A DNA stretch of 64,000 nt from Ruminiclostridium hungatei (GCF_002051585.1 NZ_MZGX01000016.1:1-64000); one strand, 5' to 3'. Positions 1-9,662 are shown, numbered from the stretch's first letter. A program made the numbers and translations. Notes: generated from the letters alone by a model not told the origin.

Positions 1-180
1 GTATACAATTATTACTATATGCTTCCAATTGGAAAAATGATTACACTATATTTAGTATGAATGTAAATTTAATCCAGACATATTGTGTAATACTGGCAGA
101 AAAGTAATCATTCTATCTTTACACAATCCTTCCATTTGGCTAATATGTGATATAAACAGATGTAAATTTTGTTATTTTAG
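1..180. other. Non-coding AT-rich region, no gene seen
   Basis: No convincing reading frame is seen on either strand. Inverted arms AATGATTAC (36-44) and GTAATCATT (104-112) could pair over a long loop, but no T-run follows, so this is not called a terminator. The upstream neighbour lies outside the window. Confidence 0.5.
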
Positions 181-208
181 TTGACACTCAAATGCATAAA
201 TTTATAAT
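181..208 (+). promoter_or_regulatory. Sigma-A type promoter for the YtvI-like gene
   Basis: TTGACA (181-186), a 16-bp spacer and TATAAT (203-208) lie about 50 bp before the start codon at 261. Both hexamers are perfect. The gene also has a strong ribosome binding site, GGAGGG, at about 252-257. Confidence 0.75.
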
Positions 209-260
209 ATAATGATATCAACAAACTTCCATTTGAAAATTTGAAGCTTTTGGAGGGTCT

Positions 261-1322
261 ATGAGTTTTTGGGATAAATATCAAAGTTCCATAAAAAAGG
301 TTTTATTGATAATAATAATTTTTACAGTCATATATGTATCAATTAAATATCTGCTGCCCTTTTTTGCTCCGTTTGTAATCGCCTTGTTTGTTTCCTATAT
401 TAACGAACCTGTCATAAGGCTTCTGGAAAAGATAAAGATACCCAGGAAGGTGGCTGCCTGCATCTCTCTCCTGTTTACCATGTCGGTGCTTGTATTTGTG
501 ATAACTCTCGGAATAATAAAAATATATGATGAACTTACTGCTCTTCAGGACAATATCAATACCTATTCAAATGACATATCAGCTCAGTTGAACAGGCTTC
601 TGCTGAAGTTCACCACTTTCTACAATGCCTTGCCGGTGGAAGTTACAGGTACCGTAACAACAAACCTGTCCACTATCTCGTCAAAACTTACTTCACTCAT
701 TACAGCAATCATCCAGTATGCAATAGGGACAGTATCGTCCATACCCCGTGTAACTGTGTTTGCCATCGTTACCATACTGGCGACATATTTTATAAGCAGT
801 GACCGCAAATCCATTTCCTCTTTCTTTTACAGACAATTGCCCTTTTCCTGGCGGAAGAGGATGACCGGAATGAAAAAGGATACAATAAAGGCCCTTATAG
901 GCTATTTCAGAGCCATCTTGATACTTATGGGCTTTACCTTCATTGAAGTAAGTATCGGACTGTTTATTCTGGATGTAAAGTATGCCTTTTTATTGGCCTT
1001 GCTGGTGGCCCTGTCCGATGCAATCCCCATAGTGGGAACAGGTGTTGTAATGCTTCCCTGGATTCTGTGGAATGTATTTACCGGCAACATGCCTCTTGCC
1101 TTTGGTCTTGCAATTATATACATACTGGGAATACTTATAAGGCAGATAATGGAGCCTAAAATCATTGGCAGCCAGATAGGTCTGCATCCCCTGGTAACCT
1201 TGTTCGCCATGTACATAGGACTGCAGTTTTTCAGCATACTGGGCATGTTTATAGGGCCCATAAGTATGATTATAGTGAAGAACCTTCAGGATGCGGGAGC
1301 TCTACGGCTCTGGAACGACTAA
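261..1322 (+). CDS. ytvI: AI-2E/YtvI family membrane protein
   Basis: This 353-residue integral membrane protein is built from hydrophobic segments: two near residues 15-75, and a C-terminal block of several from about 205 to 345. The conserved AI-2E family signatures are present, with DAIPIVGTG around residue 255 and a later RQIMEPKIIGSQIGLHP stretch. A more hydrophilic central loop (about 90-145) is typical of the YtvI subgroup, which in Bacillus and Clostridia is annotated as a sporulation membrane protein. Substrate and transport direction are not known from sequence. The gene is monocistronic: it has its own promoter, and its stop codon overlaps the stop of the convergent prmC gene by 4 bp. 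Confidence 0.85.
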   Translation: MSFWDKYQSSIKKVLLIIIIFTVIYVSIKYLLPFFAPFVIALFVSYINEPVIRLLEKIKIPRKVAACISLLFTMSVLVFVITLGIIKIYDELTALQDNINTYSNDISAQLNRLLLKFTTFYNALPVEVTGTVTTNLSTISSKLTSLITAIIQYAIGTVSSIPRVTVFAIVTILATYFISSDRKSISSFFYRQLPFSWRKRMTGMKKDTIKALIGYFRAILILMGFTFIEVSIGLFILDVKYAFLLALLVALSDAIPIVGTGVVMLPWILWNVFTGNMPLAFGLAIIYILGILIRQIMEPKIIGSQIGLHPLVTLFAMYIGLQFFSILGMFIGPISMIIVKNLQDAGALRLWND

Positions 1323-2200
1323 GCGTCCCCGGGGCCTGTTTTAAGCCTGCCAAGCACAACCCTGTCGTTGCTGCCCAAGTCCTTTATCACCGTCACGCCA
1401 TCAAAGCTTTCCTCCATCAGTTTGCTTACGCTTTCACCCTGGTTATAGCCTATTTCCAGCACAAGATACCCGTTCTCTTTTAAAAAACCGGGTGCTGCTG
1501 CAACTATTCTCCTGTAAAAACACAGACCATCCGCACCCCCGTCCAGGGCCATAAAAGGTTCATGGTCTCTTACCTGGGCCTGCAGCCCCTGCACTGTGGC
1601 TGTCTCAATGTACGGAGGATTGCTGGCTATGATGTCAAACCTTTCCTCCTGCCCTATGGCCTCAAACAGGTCTCCCCAGCGGAATTCCAGACGGTCTTTG
1701 ACTCCCGCAGCCTCGGAATTCATTTCTGCCACCTCCAGGGCAGCCTGCGACATATCGCTGGCAACCACTCTGGCTGCGGGGCAGTAATATGCTATACTCA
1801 CCGCAATACACCCCGAGCCCGTGCACATGTCCAAAATCCTCAGAGCTTCGCCACTGTGACTGTCAAGGCTGGCAGCAAGCTCGATACATTTCTCCGCCAG
1901 AAGCTCGGTATCCTGCCTTGGAATAAGAACCGCAGGGCTTACCTTAAAGGTCAGGGACATGAATTCAGTCTCACCCAGCAAATACTGCAGAGGGACATTT
2001 TGCAGTCTCTTTTGGAGGATAAGCTCCAATCCCTCACATTCAGCCTCCTGAAGCACTCTGTCGTCATGGGAATAGAGATATGCCCTGTCACATTTCAAAA
2101 CATGGCAAAGCATGACCCCGGCTTCTAAAACCGGGGTCTCATTTCCTGCATTTTTTAAACTTTCTGAGGCATATAGCCAGAACTGTTTTATAGTCTTCAT
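1319..2200 (-). CDS. prmC: Release factor glutamine methyltransferase PrmC
   Basis: PrmC uses S-adenosylmethionine to methylate the glutamine of the GGQ motif in peptide chain release factors RF1 and RF2, in the cytoplasm. The 293-residue length is normal. An N-terminal helical domain (about 1-95) is followed by a Rossmann methyltransferase fold with the SAM loop DMCTGSGCIA at 124-133 and the catalytic NPPY at 194-197. The ATG start has only a weak ribosome binding site, but the N-terminus matches the family. It lies 30 bp behind yqhQ and is probably co-transcribed with it. The order rho, rpmE, yqhQ, prmC is common in Clostridia (family knowledge). Confidence 0.95.
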   Translation of the reverse strand: MKTIKQFWLYASESLKNAGNETPVLEAGVMLCHVLKCDRAYLYSHDDRVLQEAECEGLELILQKRLQNVPLQYLLGETEFMSLTFKVSPAVLIPRQDTELLAEKCIELAASLDSHSGEALRILDMCTGSGCIAVSIAYYCPAARVVASDMSQAALEVAEMNSEAAGVKDRLEFRWGDLFEAIGQEERFDIIASNPPYIETATVQGLQAQVRDHEPFMALDGGADGLCFYRRIVAAAPGFLKENGYLVLEIGYNQGESVSKLMEESFDGVTVIKDLGSNDRVVLGRLKTGPGDA

Positions 2201-2230
2201 AATCCGATCTTTACTCTTTGTCGTTAAAGT

Positions 2231-3169
2231 TTATGACTTTCCCCACTCGTCACTCCCAGCCTCGGCAGGAATTACTTCCTTGAAGGCTGCAATTGCCACC
2301 TCTATCTGACTGTCGTCAGGCTCTCTTGTGGTAAATGCCTGGAACATCAGTCCAGGAGCGCTGAAAATCCTAAAGAGCCAGTTGTTATGCTTCACGGCAA
2401 ACTTAATGGCCTCCAGTGCTACTCCGGCTACCACGGGAACAAGTACAATCCTGATAAGTGCGTTAAGAAACACATTATGCCAGCCGGTAAAGGAGAATAT
2501 CAAAATACTGATTATCATGATGGTAAAGAACAAAGAAGTACCGCATCTGGGATGCTTTGTGGTGTATTTCCTTACATTCTCCACCGTAAGCTCATCATTG
2601 TTTTCATAGCAATGAATGGTTTTATGCTCAGCCCCGTGATATTCCCACACTCTTCTCATTTCCTTCAGCAGGGAAACCAGTGCCAGATAGCCAATGAACA
2701 AGGCCACTCTTATTGCCCCTTCTATAAGGTTAAGCACAACAACCCCGGAGGATGACTCTCTGTTAATAGGAATGAAATTTGCTATAAAGTTTGGAAGCAA
2801 TATGAAAAGACCGACACTGAAAAATATGGACAGTATAACTGAAAAATATATGGTAATATCTGCTATCTTGTCACCTAGCTTGTCATCCAGCCATTTTTCA
2901 AATTTTGAGGGTTCATACTTATCTCCCTCTCCAAGGTCAACGAATTCTGCCGAATACATAAGGGCCTTTACTCCGATGACCATCTGAGAGAACAGGCTTA
3001 CAGCCCCCCTTACAATTGGTATCTTTGAGAGCTTTCCCTTGGGTTTCTGAGGCTTCTTATCAATAATTATCTCACCGTCAGGTTTTCTTATGGCCGTGGC
3101 CCTGAACTCGGGTCCAATCATCAGTAGGCCTTCCAGCAAAGCCTGTCCGCCAATAGTTGTCTTTTTCAT
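2231..3169 (-). CDS. yqhQ: YqhQ/DUF1385 family membrane protein
   Basis: This 312-residue protein opens with GGQALLEGLLMIGP, the hallmark of the DUF1385/YqhQ family. Hydrophobic segments occur near 60-75, 105-135, 145-170 and 215-255, and a conserved region, EYHGAEHKTIHCYE, lies near residues 178-190. The family is widespread in Firmicutes and its biochemical role is not established; the His- and Glu-rich motif suggests a metal or catalytic site (inference). The start is supported by GGGAGG a few bases upstream. It is upstream of prmC in the same operon. Confidence 0.88.
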   Translation of the reverse strand: MKKTTIGGQALLEGLLMIGPEFRATAIRKPDGEIIIDKKPQKPKGKLSKIPIVRGAVSLFSQMVIGVKALMYSAEFVDLGEGDKYEPSKFEKWLDDKLGDKIADITIYFSVILSIFFSVGLFILLPNFIANFIPINRESSSGVVVLNLIEGAIRVALFIGYLALVSLLKEMRRVWEYHGAEHKTIHCYENNDELTVENVRKYTTKHPRCGTSLFFTIMIISILIFSFTGWHNVFLNALIRIVLVPVVAGVALEAIKFAVKHNNWLFRIFSAPGLMFQAFTTREPDDSQIEVAIAAFKEVIPAEAGSDEWGKS

Positions 3170-3281
3170 ATTAACCTCCCTTGTAATTTAATATAATCAC
3201 CCTGTATATTAAGATTTCATATATTCCATATTTACCCTATATGGCTCATATTAAAGCAATTATCAGTTCAAGTCAATTACC

Positions 3282-3324
3282 AAAGTCAATTACAACCGGC
3301 TTTCAGCCTATAGTAATTGACTTT
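3282..3324. terminator. Inverted repeat between PurO-like gene and yqhQ
   Basis: A 12-bp perfect stem, AAAGTCAATTAC (3282-3293) with GTAATTGACTTT (3313-3324), encloses a 19-nt loop. It sits 37 bp beyond the minus-strand stop of the PurO-like gene and could end that transcript. The T-run after it is weak, so it might instead be a protein site. The sequence AGTCAATTAC also occurs as a direct copy just before the left arm. Confidence 0.5.
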
Positions 3325-3360
3325 TGAGATAATATAAAGATATGTGTTGAATTTTGCTGC

Positions 3361-4089
3361 TTACAGGTTTTTATTTATAATGATGGATTTAAATTGGTTC
3401 GTCTCTATATCTATATATTTGGCAAGAATGGATATCTTATTTTCAAAGTTTAGTGTCTTCCAGTAAAAATCTGCAGTTTCATTTATATCGTCAAATACAG
3501 GCACCAAATAAGGTTCCCTGTCAAAGGACGGCAGCGGCTCTCCATCTCCCGCATAGGTGTGAATGCAGTGTCCGTATCCGGGCACCCCTTTTTCATAGCA
3601 ATAGAACTGTCTCACGCAAAAGTCAGGATTATTGTGCATGGATTTCAATATTGACAGTTTGTAGGTGCATTTTTTATCTTCCAGATCCATCAGGCCTGAG
3701 ATTCTTGGCGTATAATTGGGTCCATCCGGCTCAAAGGTCCTTGTGTTTAAAGCCTCTTCAAAAGTTCCGGAGCGTTTTACAGCTTCATACACCGTATCTG
3801 TCTGATCTCCATTTGATATGATATGCCTGGAGTCATGATGCCTTGCTGCAAAATATATTATCAGGGAAGGATCTTTAACCTTGGAAGCATCCCATGCCTC
3901 TGTTTTTATAAAACCATTTTCTTCAACAAATATCCTGTTTCTGCTGTTTTCACTTCTGCCCATTATCCAATATACCTGCACCAGGCTTTTGGCATCCGGA
4001 CTCATTCCGAGAATTATTCCCCTGCCCGGATAAGGATTATTTTTAAGCAGATCAATATTGGAATCAGCTCTTAATTTTATACCCTGCAT
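3361..4089 (-). CDS. IMP cyclohydrolase-like (PurO family) protein
   Basis: The 242-residue protein resembles the archaeal-type IMP cyclohydrolase PurO, which closes the ring of FAICAR to give IMP in purine synthesis. Seen features are the N-terminal NPYPGRGIILGM followed by YWIMGRSENSRNRIF, which matches the PurO pattern of a GR turn and then a RS-NR arginine pair, and the FEPDGPNYTPRISG segment near 119-132. Many bacterial members sit outside purine operons, so the in vivo substrate is uncertain. The start has GGAGG 9 bp upstream. It stands between rpmE and yqhQ with its own gaps on both sides and no other purine gene nearby. Confidence 0.72.
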   Translation of the reverse strand: MQGIKLRADSNIDLLKNNPYPGRGIILGMSPDAKSLVQVYWIMGRSENSRNRIFVEENGFIKTEAWDASKVKDPSLIIYFAARHHDSRHIISNGDQTDTVYEAVKRSGTFEEALNTRTFEPDGPNYTPRISGLMDLEDKKCTYKLSILKSMHNNPDFCVRQFYCYEKGVPGYGHCIHTYAGDGEPLPSFDREPYLVPVFDDINETADFYWKTLNFENKISILAKYIDIETNQFKSIIINKNL

Positions 4090-4325
4090 TTATATTTCCT
4101 CCGTTATTTTCATAAAATATTCCATAGGACGTCAAGTAATTTCAGAATTTTACACATTACTCTTTACTTGGAATATTCTACATCTTAAACGGACAATGTA
4201 CAACATATTTCAGATATATTTTAAGCAAGTGTGAATTATTGAATTCCTGAATATTACTTCGGATTGCTCCAAATGAGTAAAACAAAAGACCAGGAATTAC
4301 ATCCCAGCCTTTTAATGTTTTCTTA

Positions 4326-4535
4326 TTAAGCGTTATCAACGATACCATATTTCTTTTTGAACTTGTCAACACGTCCACCGGTATCAATAAGTTTCTGTCT
4401 TCCAGTAAAGAAAGGATGACACTTTGAACAAATTTCAACGTGAAGGGCTTTTTTCGTAGAACCAGTAGTAAAAGACTCGCCGCAGGCACACTTAACAACT
4501 GCTTCCGCGTAATCCGGATGTATTCCTTCTTTCAT
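4326..4535 (-). CDS. rpmE: 50S ribosomal protein L31
   Basis: This 69-residue protein is the zinc-binding (C+) form of L31: Cys16, Cys18, Cys36 and Cys39 form the CxC and CxxC pairs, and [20 protein letters not shown] is the family's C-terminal signature. It sits at the large-subunit side of the inter-subunit bridge. AGAAGGTG lies 8 bp before the ATG. The gene follows rho on the same strand, the usual clostridial order. The 170-bp gap to rho may contain its own promoter. The 236 bp downstream (4090-4325) shows no gene and no clear terminator. Confidence 0.97.
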   Translation of the reverse strand: MKEGIHPDYAEAVVKCACGESFTTGSTKKALHVEICSKCHPFFTGRQKLIDTGGRVDKFKKKYGIVDNA

Positions 4536-4703
4536 TATTTTTCACCTTCTTTCAAACAAAATTGAAAAGTCCTCAATCTTTATATATTCAACGTACAAAA
4601 TGTACTAAGTTGCTTATTAAAGAGGCAAGTGATATTTTAACACAAAAATATACTTACCGCAATACCCTTTTTGATTATTGTCCCCGCAGGACCTCTGCCA
4701 ATT

Positions 4704-6980
4704 TTATGAATTTTTATCAAGGAAAGAAATATTGATACTCTTTACAAAGTCATCATTAGTCTTTGTTTGCAGCAGCCTGTTTATCAATATTTCGGTAACC
4801 TCGGCAGTGCCCATGTTGCTCATTGCCTTTCTTACCGCATACACACTTTCCAGTTCCTTCTGGCTCAGGAGCAGCTCTTCACGGCGTGTACCCGACTTGT
4901 TGATATCAATGGCAGGGAAGATTCTCTTTTCTGAAAGCTTTCTGTCAAGATGAAGCTCCATGTTACCTGTTCCCTTGAATTCTTCAAATATTACATCATC
5001 CATTCTGCTTCCTGTTTCAATGAGGGCTGTAGCCATTATAGTCAAGCTTCCGCCATTTTCAATATTTCTGGCAGCTCCGAAGAATCTCTTTGGCTTATGC
5101 AAAGCTCCCGGGTCCAAACCTCCTGATAAGGTTCTTCCCGTAGGAGGTATGGTAAGGTTATACGCCCTGGCAAGCCTTGTAATGCTGTCAAGCAGTATTA
5201 CAACATCCTTCTTCTGCTCAACAAGCCTCTGGGCTCTCTCCAGTACCATCTCGGCAACTTTTATATGGTGTTCCGGCACTTCGTCAAAGGTTGAGTAAAT
5301 TACCTCTCCTTTTATGGAACGCTGCATATCTGTAACTTCCTCAGGACGCTCATCTATCAAAAGGACAATGAGCTCCACCTCAGGGTAATTTACAGTAATT
5401 GCATTGGCTATCTTTTTAAGTAAAATGGTCTTACCGGCTTTGGGAGGTGAAACTATCATTCCTCTCTGACCTTTTCCGATAGGAGCAATTAAATCTATCA
5501 ATCTGGTGGAAAACTCTCTCGGAGCTGTTTCAAGCGTAATTCTTTGATCCGGATAGATAGGTGTCAGGTATTCAAAAGAAACTCTCTTTGAAGCTACGTC
5601 CGGGGTATCTCCATTTATGGATTGAACATAAAGAAGCGCCTGGAACTTTTCGCCTTCCTTTGGTATCCTGCCCTTACCTCTGAGCTTGTCTCCCGTTTTA
5701 AGGCCAAATCTCCTTATCTGTGAGGGCGATACATATATATCCTTGGGACCGGACAAATAATTTTCACTTCTCAGAAAGCCATAACCGTCAGGCAATACTT
5801 CAAGTACACCTTCAACTGGGTCATCGCTCTCAATTTTCTCTGTGGACTGCTGCCCCTGTGCCTGCGCCGCCTGCTGAGAAGTCTGCACCTGAGTTGTCTG
5901 GGCCTGGGAAGGCATGGACTGTGGTGCCGGCTGTACCTGCTGGGCAGGCTGCAAAGTTGTCTGCTGCACGGCCTGGCCATTTATGACAGGTGTTTGTACC
6001 TGCTGAGCAGAAAACTGGGTCTGGGTTTGCTGCTGTACCTGAACCTGCTGCAAGGGCTGTCCGTTTTGCTGTCCCGGAACCTGCTGCTGTACATTGGCAG
6101 ACTGCGGCTTGAGCCTTGGAGGCAACTGGTTGGAAGCCTGTTGTGTCTGAGGTTGTGGTAAAGCCTTCTCGCCATTTGCAGAGACTGCTTGCGGCCTGGC
6201 AATTTTGTGAGGTTGTCTTGCCGCGTGCTGCGGTCTTCTTTCAGCTTCTCCGGCTTCTGTCCTTTGTTCAGTTTTGGCTGTTGAATCTTTTTGAGAAATT
6301 AGTCTTTTGCTGTTATCTTCTGTTTTATCAGTGCGAATCAACTTTTCCGACAATCTACCCGGTCTTGGTTCTGCTGCTGCTTGATTTTTATTTTCTGCTG
6401 CTTCCGAACCGGCTGGCACAGCCTCTTCCGCATCAGTCTCCGGCAACGCATCCTTAAGGGTTTTACTTGGCCTGCCTCTCTTGGATTTCCTAAGTACAGA
6501 TATTTCAGCCTCATTTGGTTTCTCAGCGGTAACTGCTGTAATCTCACCCGGCTTATCTGGTTCATTATCCTTATGTGACTTGATTTTTTTAGTTTTAGCG
6601 GCCTGGGCTGATAAATTTTCCGATATGATTTCTGAATTGCCTATGTTTTCGGTGCTTGTGATATCTGTACTGATTTTGGCGGCTTTACCCTTATTTGCTT
6701 TGGGTCTCGCAGCAGCCTCAGCCTCTGTTAAATTATTTGATATGGTCTCAACTTCAGTACCTGATGTACTCTCAGCCTTATTTCCATCATCCTTTTTTAT
6801 CTGGCTGGAATCATCCATTTGAGCTATTTGAGGATCATTTTTCATATTTGCTTCTTCAGAATTTTTAAGTATATCCAATAATTCATTCTTTTTTAACTTG
6901 GATATGTTTTTTACACCCATCATTTTTGCAATATAACGCAAATCTTCTAGTGTTTTTGACTGTAAATCGATCTGATCCAT
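4704..6980 (-). CDS. rho: Transcription terminator Rho with long Gln-rich insertion
   Basis: Rho is the hexameric RNA helicase that ends transcription at rut-containing RNAs. This copy is 758 residues, far above the roughly 420 of E. coli Rho. In order: a Rho_N helical domain (1-42), a charged Lys/Glu/Ala-rich linker (43-265) with an AT-hook-like KRGRP at 167-171, a Gln/Pro-rich low-complexity stretch (about 273-378) dense in QQ pairs, the cold-shock RNA-binding domain (about 385-455), and the ATPase with P-loop SPPKAGKT (511-518) and Walker B VVILLDS (593-599). All catalytic parts look intact. The start has GGTGGTG upstream. A TATAAT-like box lies at 7018-7023 without a good -35. The insertion resembles the prion-like insertion reported for Clostridium botulinum Rho (family knowledge). 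Confidence 0.96.
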   Translation of the reverse strand: MDQIDLQSKTLEDLRYIAKMMGVKNISKLKKNELLDILKNSEEANMKNDPQIAQMDDSSQIKKDDGNKAESTSGTEVETISNNLTEAEAAARPKANKGKAAKISTDITSTENIGNSEIISENLSAQAAKTKKIKSHKDNEPDKPGEITAVTAEKPNEAEISVLRKSKRGRPSKTLKDALPETDAEEAVPAGSEAAENKNQAAAEPRPGRLSEKLIRTDKTEDNSKRLISQKDSTAKTEQRTEAGEAERRPQHAARQPHKIARPQAVSANGEKALPQPQTQQASNQLPPRLKPQSANVQQQVPGQQNGQPLQQVQVQQQTQTQFSAQQVQTPVINGQAVQQTTLQPAQQVQPAPQSMPSQAQTTQVQTSQQAAQAQGQQSTEKIESDDPVEGVLEVLPDGYGFLRSENYLSGPKDIYVSPSQIRRFGLKTGDKLRGKGRIPKEGEKFQALLYVQSINGDTPDVASKRVSFEYLTPIYPDQRITLETAPREFSTRLIDLIAPIGKGQRGMIVSPPKAGKTILLKKIANAITVNYPEVELIVLLIDERPEEVTDMQRSIKGEVIYSTFDEVPEHHIKVAEMVLERAQRLVEQKKDVVILLDSITRLARAYNLTIPPTGRTLSGGLDPGALHKPKRFFGAARNIENGGSLTIMATALIETGSRMDDVIFEEFKGTGNMELHLDRKLSEKRIFPAIDINKSGTRREELLLSQKELESVYAVRKAMSNMGTAEVTEILINRLLQTKTNDDFVKSINISFLDKNS

Positions 6981-7367
6981 AGTTCACCACCTTATAAAAT
7001 CATTCTTATTATTGAACATTATATAATAGGAAATTTGATTCGAAAAAATCTTTAGAAAAACCGTTATTTAATTCCTTTTTCTAGAGGAGAATTTTTGAAT
7101 ATTCCACAAAAAGCATTATATCAAATGTGTAAATACATGTCAATCTTAGTGTTATTTTTTCACATTAATGTTATGATTTCCCAGTTACAAGCAGCACAAA
7201 TATGTTCTTGTCTGAAAGCTTCCCTTCTCTGATACACTTTAAAATATAAACCACAATTATCACAAAATCATCTTTGCCAATAAATCATTGCTTTATACCG
7301 GCAGACAATACCGCATATAAGTAAAATTCCCGTTCTATAATATTATGTAAACCTTATCCTTAATGGG
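6981..7367. other. Gene-free region upstream of rho
   Basis: These 387 bases are AT-rich, with no supported reading frame. A minus-strand TATAAT (7018-7023) about 40 bp before the rho start is a plausible -10 element, but the corresponding -35 position (TTTTCG) is poor. No strong hairpin for ending the HD-GYP transcript or for rho autoregulation was recognised. Confidence 0.4.
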
Positions 7368-8429
7368 CTATTGCTCCAGACCGGTAATAACTACTGACCT
7401 ATATTCTGTATCATATATCAAATCTACTATTCTATGGTCCGAGCCGGATGTTATTTTCAGCTTCGGTCTCAGGCAGAATTCATGGTTGTTGCTGAGCACC
7501 AGCCCTGTTTCACCATTGCTGAGCAGCACGGTTGCCCCCTCCGGAAAAGGATAAATCTTTGAAGAGAATATTTTTACCAGTTTCGGGTCAAACAAGGTTC
7601 CGCTGTTTGCCATCACATATTCTATGGCTTCTATTACCGAACAGCCCTTGCGGTATGGCCTGTCAGAGGTTAATGCGTCATACACATCCGCTATACAGAT
7701 TATTCTTCCGAAAAGAATTATGTCTTCGCCTGCAAGTCCGTTGGGATACCCGGAACCGTCATAATGCTCATGGTGTGATAAAACTGAAATGGTGGTCTTA
7801 AGCGATAAACCATTTCCGCTGGACAATACCTTATAGCCTTTCTCACTGTGGGTTTTCATTATCTCATATTCTTCATCGGTGAGGCTTCCGGGCTTATTCA
7901 CTATTTCAGTTCCGATGAACAGCTTCCCGATGTCATGCAAAAGTGCGGCAGTACCCACTATAAGCATATCCGACCTTTTTAATTTCATGTTAAAGGCTAT
8001 TGCCAATGCTATAACCGCCACATTGACCGAATGGAAGTATGTATAATTGTCAAACATCTTAAGTTCCAGCAAATTGAGATTTATCTCTCTCCTGGACAGC
8101 ATTTCATCTACAATATCAGAAAGCATTGATTGCAGGCCGTCAATTTCGCTATGTGGAATTTTACCGCAACTGCTCAAATTAAGTGCGCTATTAAGCTTTT
8201 TGGCCAAAGATACCCTTACTTCATTTGAGACAAAATTCTCATGGTATTCCACCCCCTGGGAAAATTCGTCATCTATCAATAATCCCTTATAGCCCAATTG
8301 TTCAAGCTTATTTATAGCGGGTGAAGTCAATACCGAATTCGCACTGATTAAAACAACACCTTGTTCGTTAAAGATAGTTTTACCTACCTTCATACCCTCC
8401 TGTACGAGATTGATCGCCAAATACCTCAC
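7368..8429 (-). CDS. HD-GYP domain protein, probable c-di-GMP phosphodiesterase
   Basis: HD-GYP proteins hydrolyse cyclic di-GMP. The 353-residue protein has an N-terminal region (1-110) that repeats the short 'set and lock' pattern found ahead of many clostridial HD-GYP domains, with no receiver or PAS domain. The catalytic domain runs from about 125 to 290, with HD at 165-166 in LLHDIGK, and HHE at 219-221 followed by DGSGYP at 224-229, all metal ligands intact. A C-terminal tail of about 60 residues resembles a small beta domain. The start is GTG with GGGGG 8 bp upstream. The gene is monocistronic, between rho and a divergent phosphatase. Activity is inferred from motif integrity. Confidence 0.9.
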   Translation of the reverse strand: MRYLAINLVQEGMKVGKTIFNEQGVVLISANSVLTSPAINKLEQLGYKGLLIDDEFSQGVEYHENFVSNEVRVSLAKKLNSALNLSSCGKIPHSEIDGLQSMLSDIVDEMLSRREINLNLLELKMFDNYTYFHSVNVAVIALAIAFNMKLKRSDMLIVGTAALLHDIGKLFIGTEIVNKPGSLTDEEYEIMKTHSEKGYKVLSSGNGLSLKTTISVLSHHEHYDGSGYPNGLAGEDIILFGRIICIADVYDALTSDRPYRKGCSVIEAIEYVMANSGTLFDPKLVKIFSSKIYPFPEGATVLLSNGETGLVLSNNHEFCLRPKLKITSGSDHRIVDLIYDTEYRSVVITGLEQ

Positions 8430-8925
8430 TGATGTCCCCCTAATTTTGATAATCTCAACATCGTTATATTACTTTCAACTATAAAATAACGGTTAGTATT
8501 TGCCCTTACTCAACAACCAAACGAAATTAATTATATATTAATTGACATAAGTTTTGAAATAGTGATTTTGTACAAAAATTTGTGCATATGCTAAATTTTA
8601 TTTCCAGGTTTGCCGATTCTTGTAAATGCCTGGTATACATTCAGCACATTTTAAACAATTGCCATATATCCCAGCTTATTAAAGGTCAATTCAAACCAGA
8701 CTGCAAGGCTGCAATAGCCTTGAAAGCATGACTCACCCGGAAGGCGAAAGCTTTAAACCGTAATTGAACCTGGCAAAGGCAAAATATTTCTTGATTTCTC
8801 TTTATTTTACTATATTTTTATATACTTTACTATATTTTCCATAAAATGCTATAATATTTTAATTGATAATTAAGCTCTGTATATGGCTTTACAACTATTT
8901 AAAATATTTAAGAAGGGAGCGGAAT
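8430..8925. other. Gene-free region with a folded segment at 8684-8770
   Basis: About 500 bases separate the divergent HD-GYP and phosphatase-like genes. GGTCAATT (8684-8691) can pair with AATTGAACC (8762-8770, one bulged A), closing a domain that contains the hairpin CAAGGCT-gcaat-AGCCTTG (8704-8722) and a GC-richer stretch. This could be a structured leader RNA on either strand, but it does not match a riboswitch class that I recognise. A TATAAT at 8850-8855 may be the -10 of the downstream plus-strand gene; its -35 is weak. Confidence 0.35.
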
Positions 8926-9660
8926 ATGATCAGTGCTCTGTTATATCAGGCAGGAGAAATATTGAAGAAAGATTTTTATGAGTCCGGCAGCAGTACCTCA
9001 AAGGAAAGGTTCGACCTGGTAACGGCAAGTGATATAAATATTGAAGAAGTTCTCATAAGGGGATTGAAAGCCCAATATCCGGATTACTCCATCTTTTCCG
9101 AGGAGAGGGGTGAAATAGACAATAAAAGTGAAAAAAAGTGGATAATAGACCCCATTGATGGAACAGCAGATTTCGTGTTCGGCGTTCCGTACTTTTCCAT
9201 ATCACTGTCACTTGAAATCAACGGTGAAATCACAGAGGGCCACGTTTATAACCCCATATCCAATGAGTACTATTTCTCATCGGCAGAAACCGGAAAAGCC
9301 TTTCTAAACGGGGAAGTAATCAAGGTATCGGGCACCTGTGCCGTTGAAGAAAGCTTGATTGCCTTTGGCTTTAGTGCGAATTATCCTTACATAAGCGACT
9401 ATTACAAAAGGTGGAGGCATTTATTTGATAACTGCAAAAAAGGAATGCCTCTCATTTCACCTGCATTGACTCTCTGCAACATCGCACGGGGAAGAATTGA
9501 TGCTTATTTGGATTCCCGCTGCAGCATGGAAGGGCAGGCTGCTGGAGCATTAATACTACAAAACGCCGGGGGAAAGCTTCTGAATTACGATTTAGGTAAA
9601 TACGACCACAGGGCTGCGGGTATTATTGCCACCAATGGTAACTTGCCGGTCTTGCTTTAG
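8926..9660 (+). CDS. Inositol monophosphatase family protein
   Basis: This 244-residue member of the Mg-dependent inositol monophosphatase / FBPase / CysQ superfamily carries the metal-binding FSEERGE and DPIDGTADF motifs. The C-terminal WDxAAG motif, whose Asp binds metal and substrate, reads MEGQAAG here, so the aligned position is Gly with a Glu next to it. This could mean altered or lost activity. The start chosen is ATG 8926, with AAGGGAG 8 bp upstream; an in-frame ATG at 8863 has no ribosome site. The stop codon lies 2 bp before the 224-bp repeats, which suggests that the repeats arrived or expanded right at the gene end. Confidence 0.82.
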   Translation: MISALLYQAGEILKKDFYESGSSTSKERFDLVTASDINIEEVLIRGLKAQYPDYSIFSEERGEIDNKSEKKWIIDPIDGTADFVFGVPYFSISLSLEINGEITEGHVYNPISNEYYFSSAETGKAFLNGEVIKVSGTCAVEESLIAFGFSANYPYISDYYKRWRHLFDNCKKGMPLISPALTLCNIARGRIDAYLDSRCSMEGQAAGALILQNAGGKLLNYDLGKYDHRAAGIIATNGNLPVLL

Positions 9661-9662
9661 CA

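Noticed and set aside
4178-4498. A 106-codon minus-strand frame over rpmE
   Set aside because: It overlaps the certain rpmE gene in another frame.
5720-6822. Several open frames on both strands inside rho
   Set aside because: They are by-products of the Gln/Ala-rich low-complexity coding sequence of rho.
8684-8770. A c-di-GMP riboswitch for the HD-GYP gene
   Set aside because: The conserved GCAAA-type core and receptor pattern of the known classes were not found on either strand.
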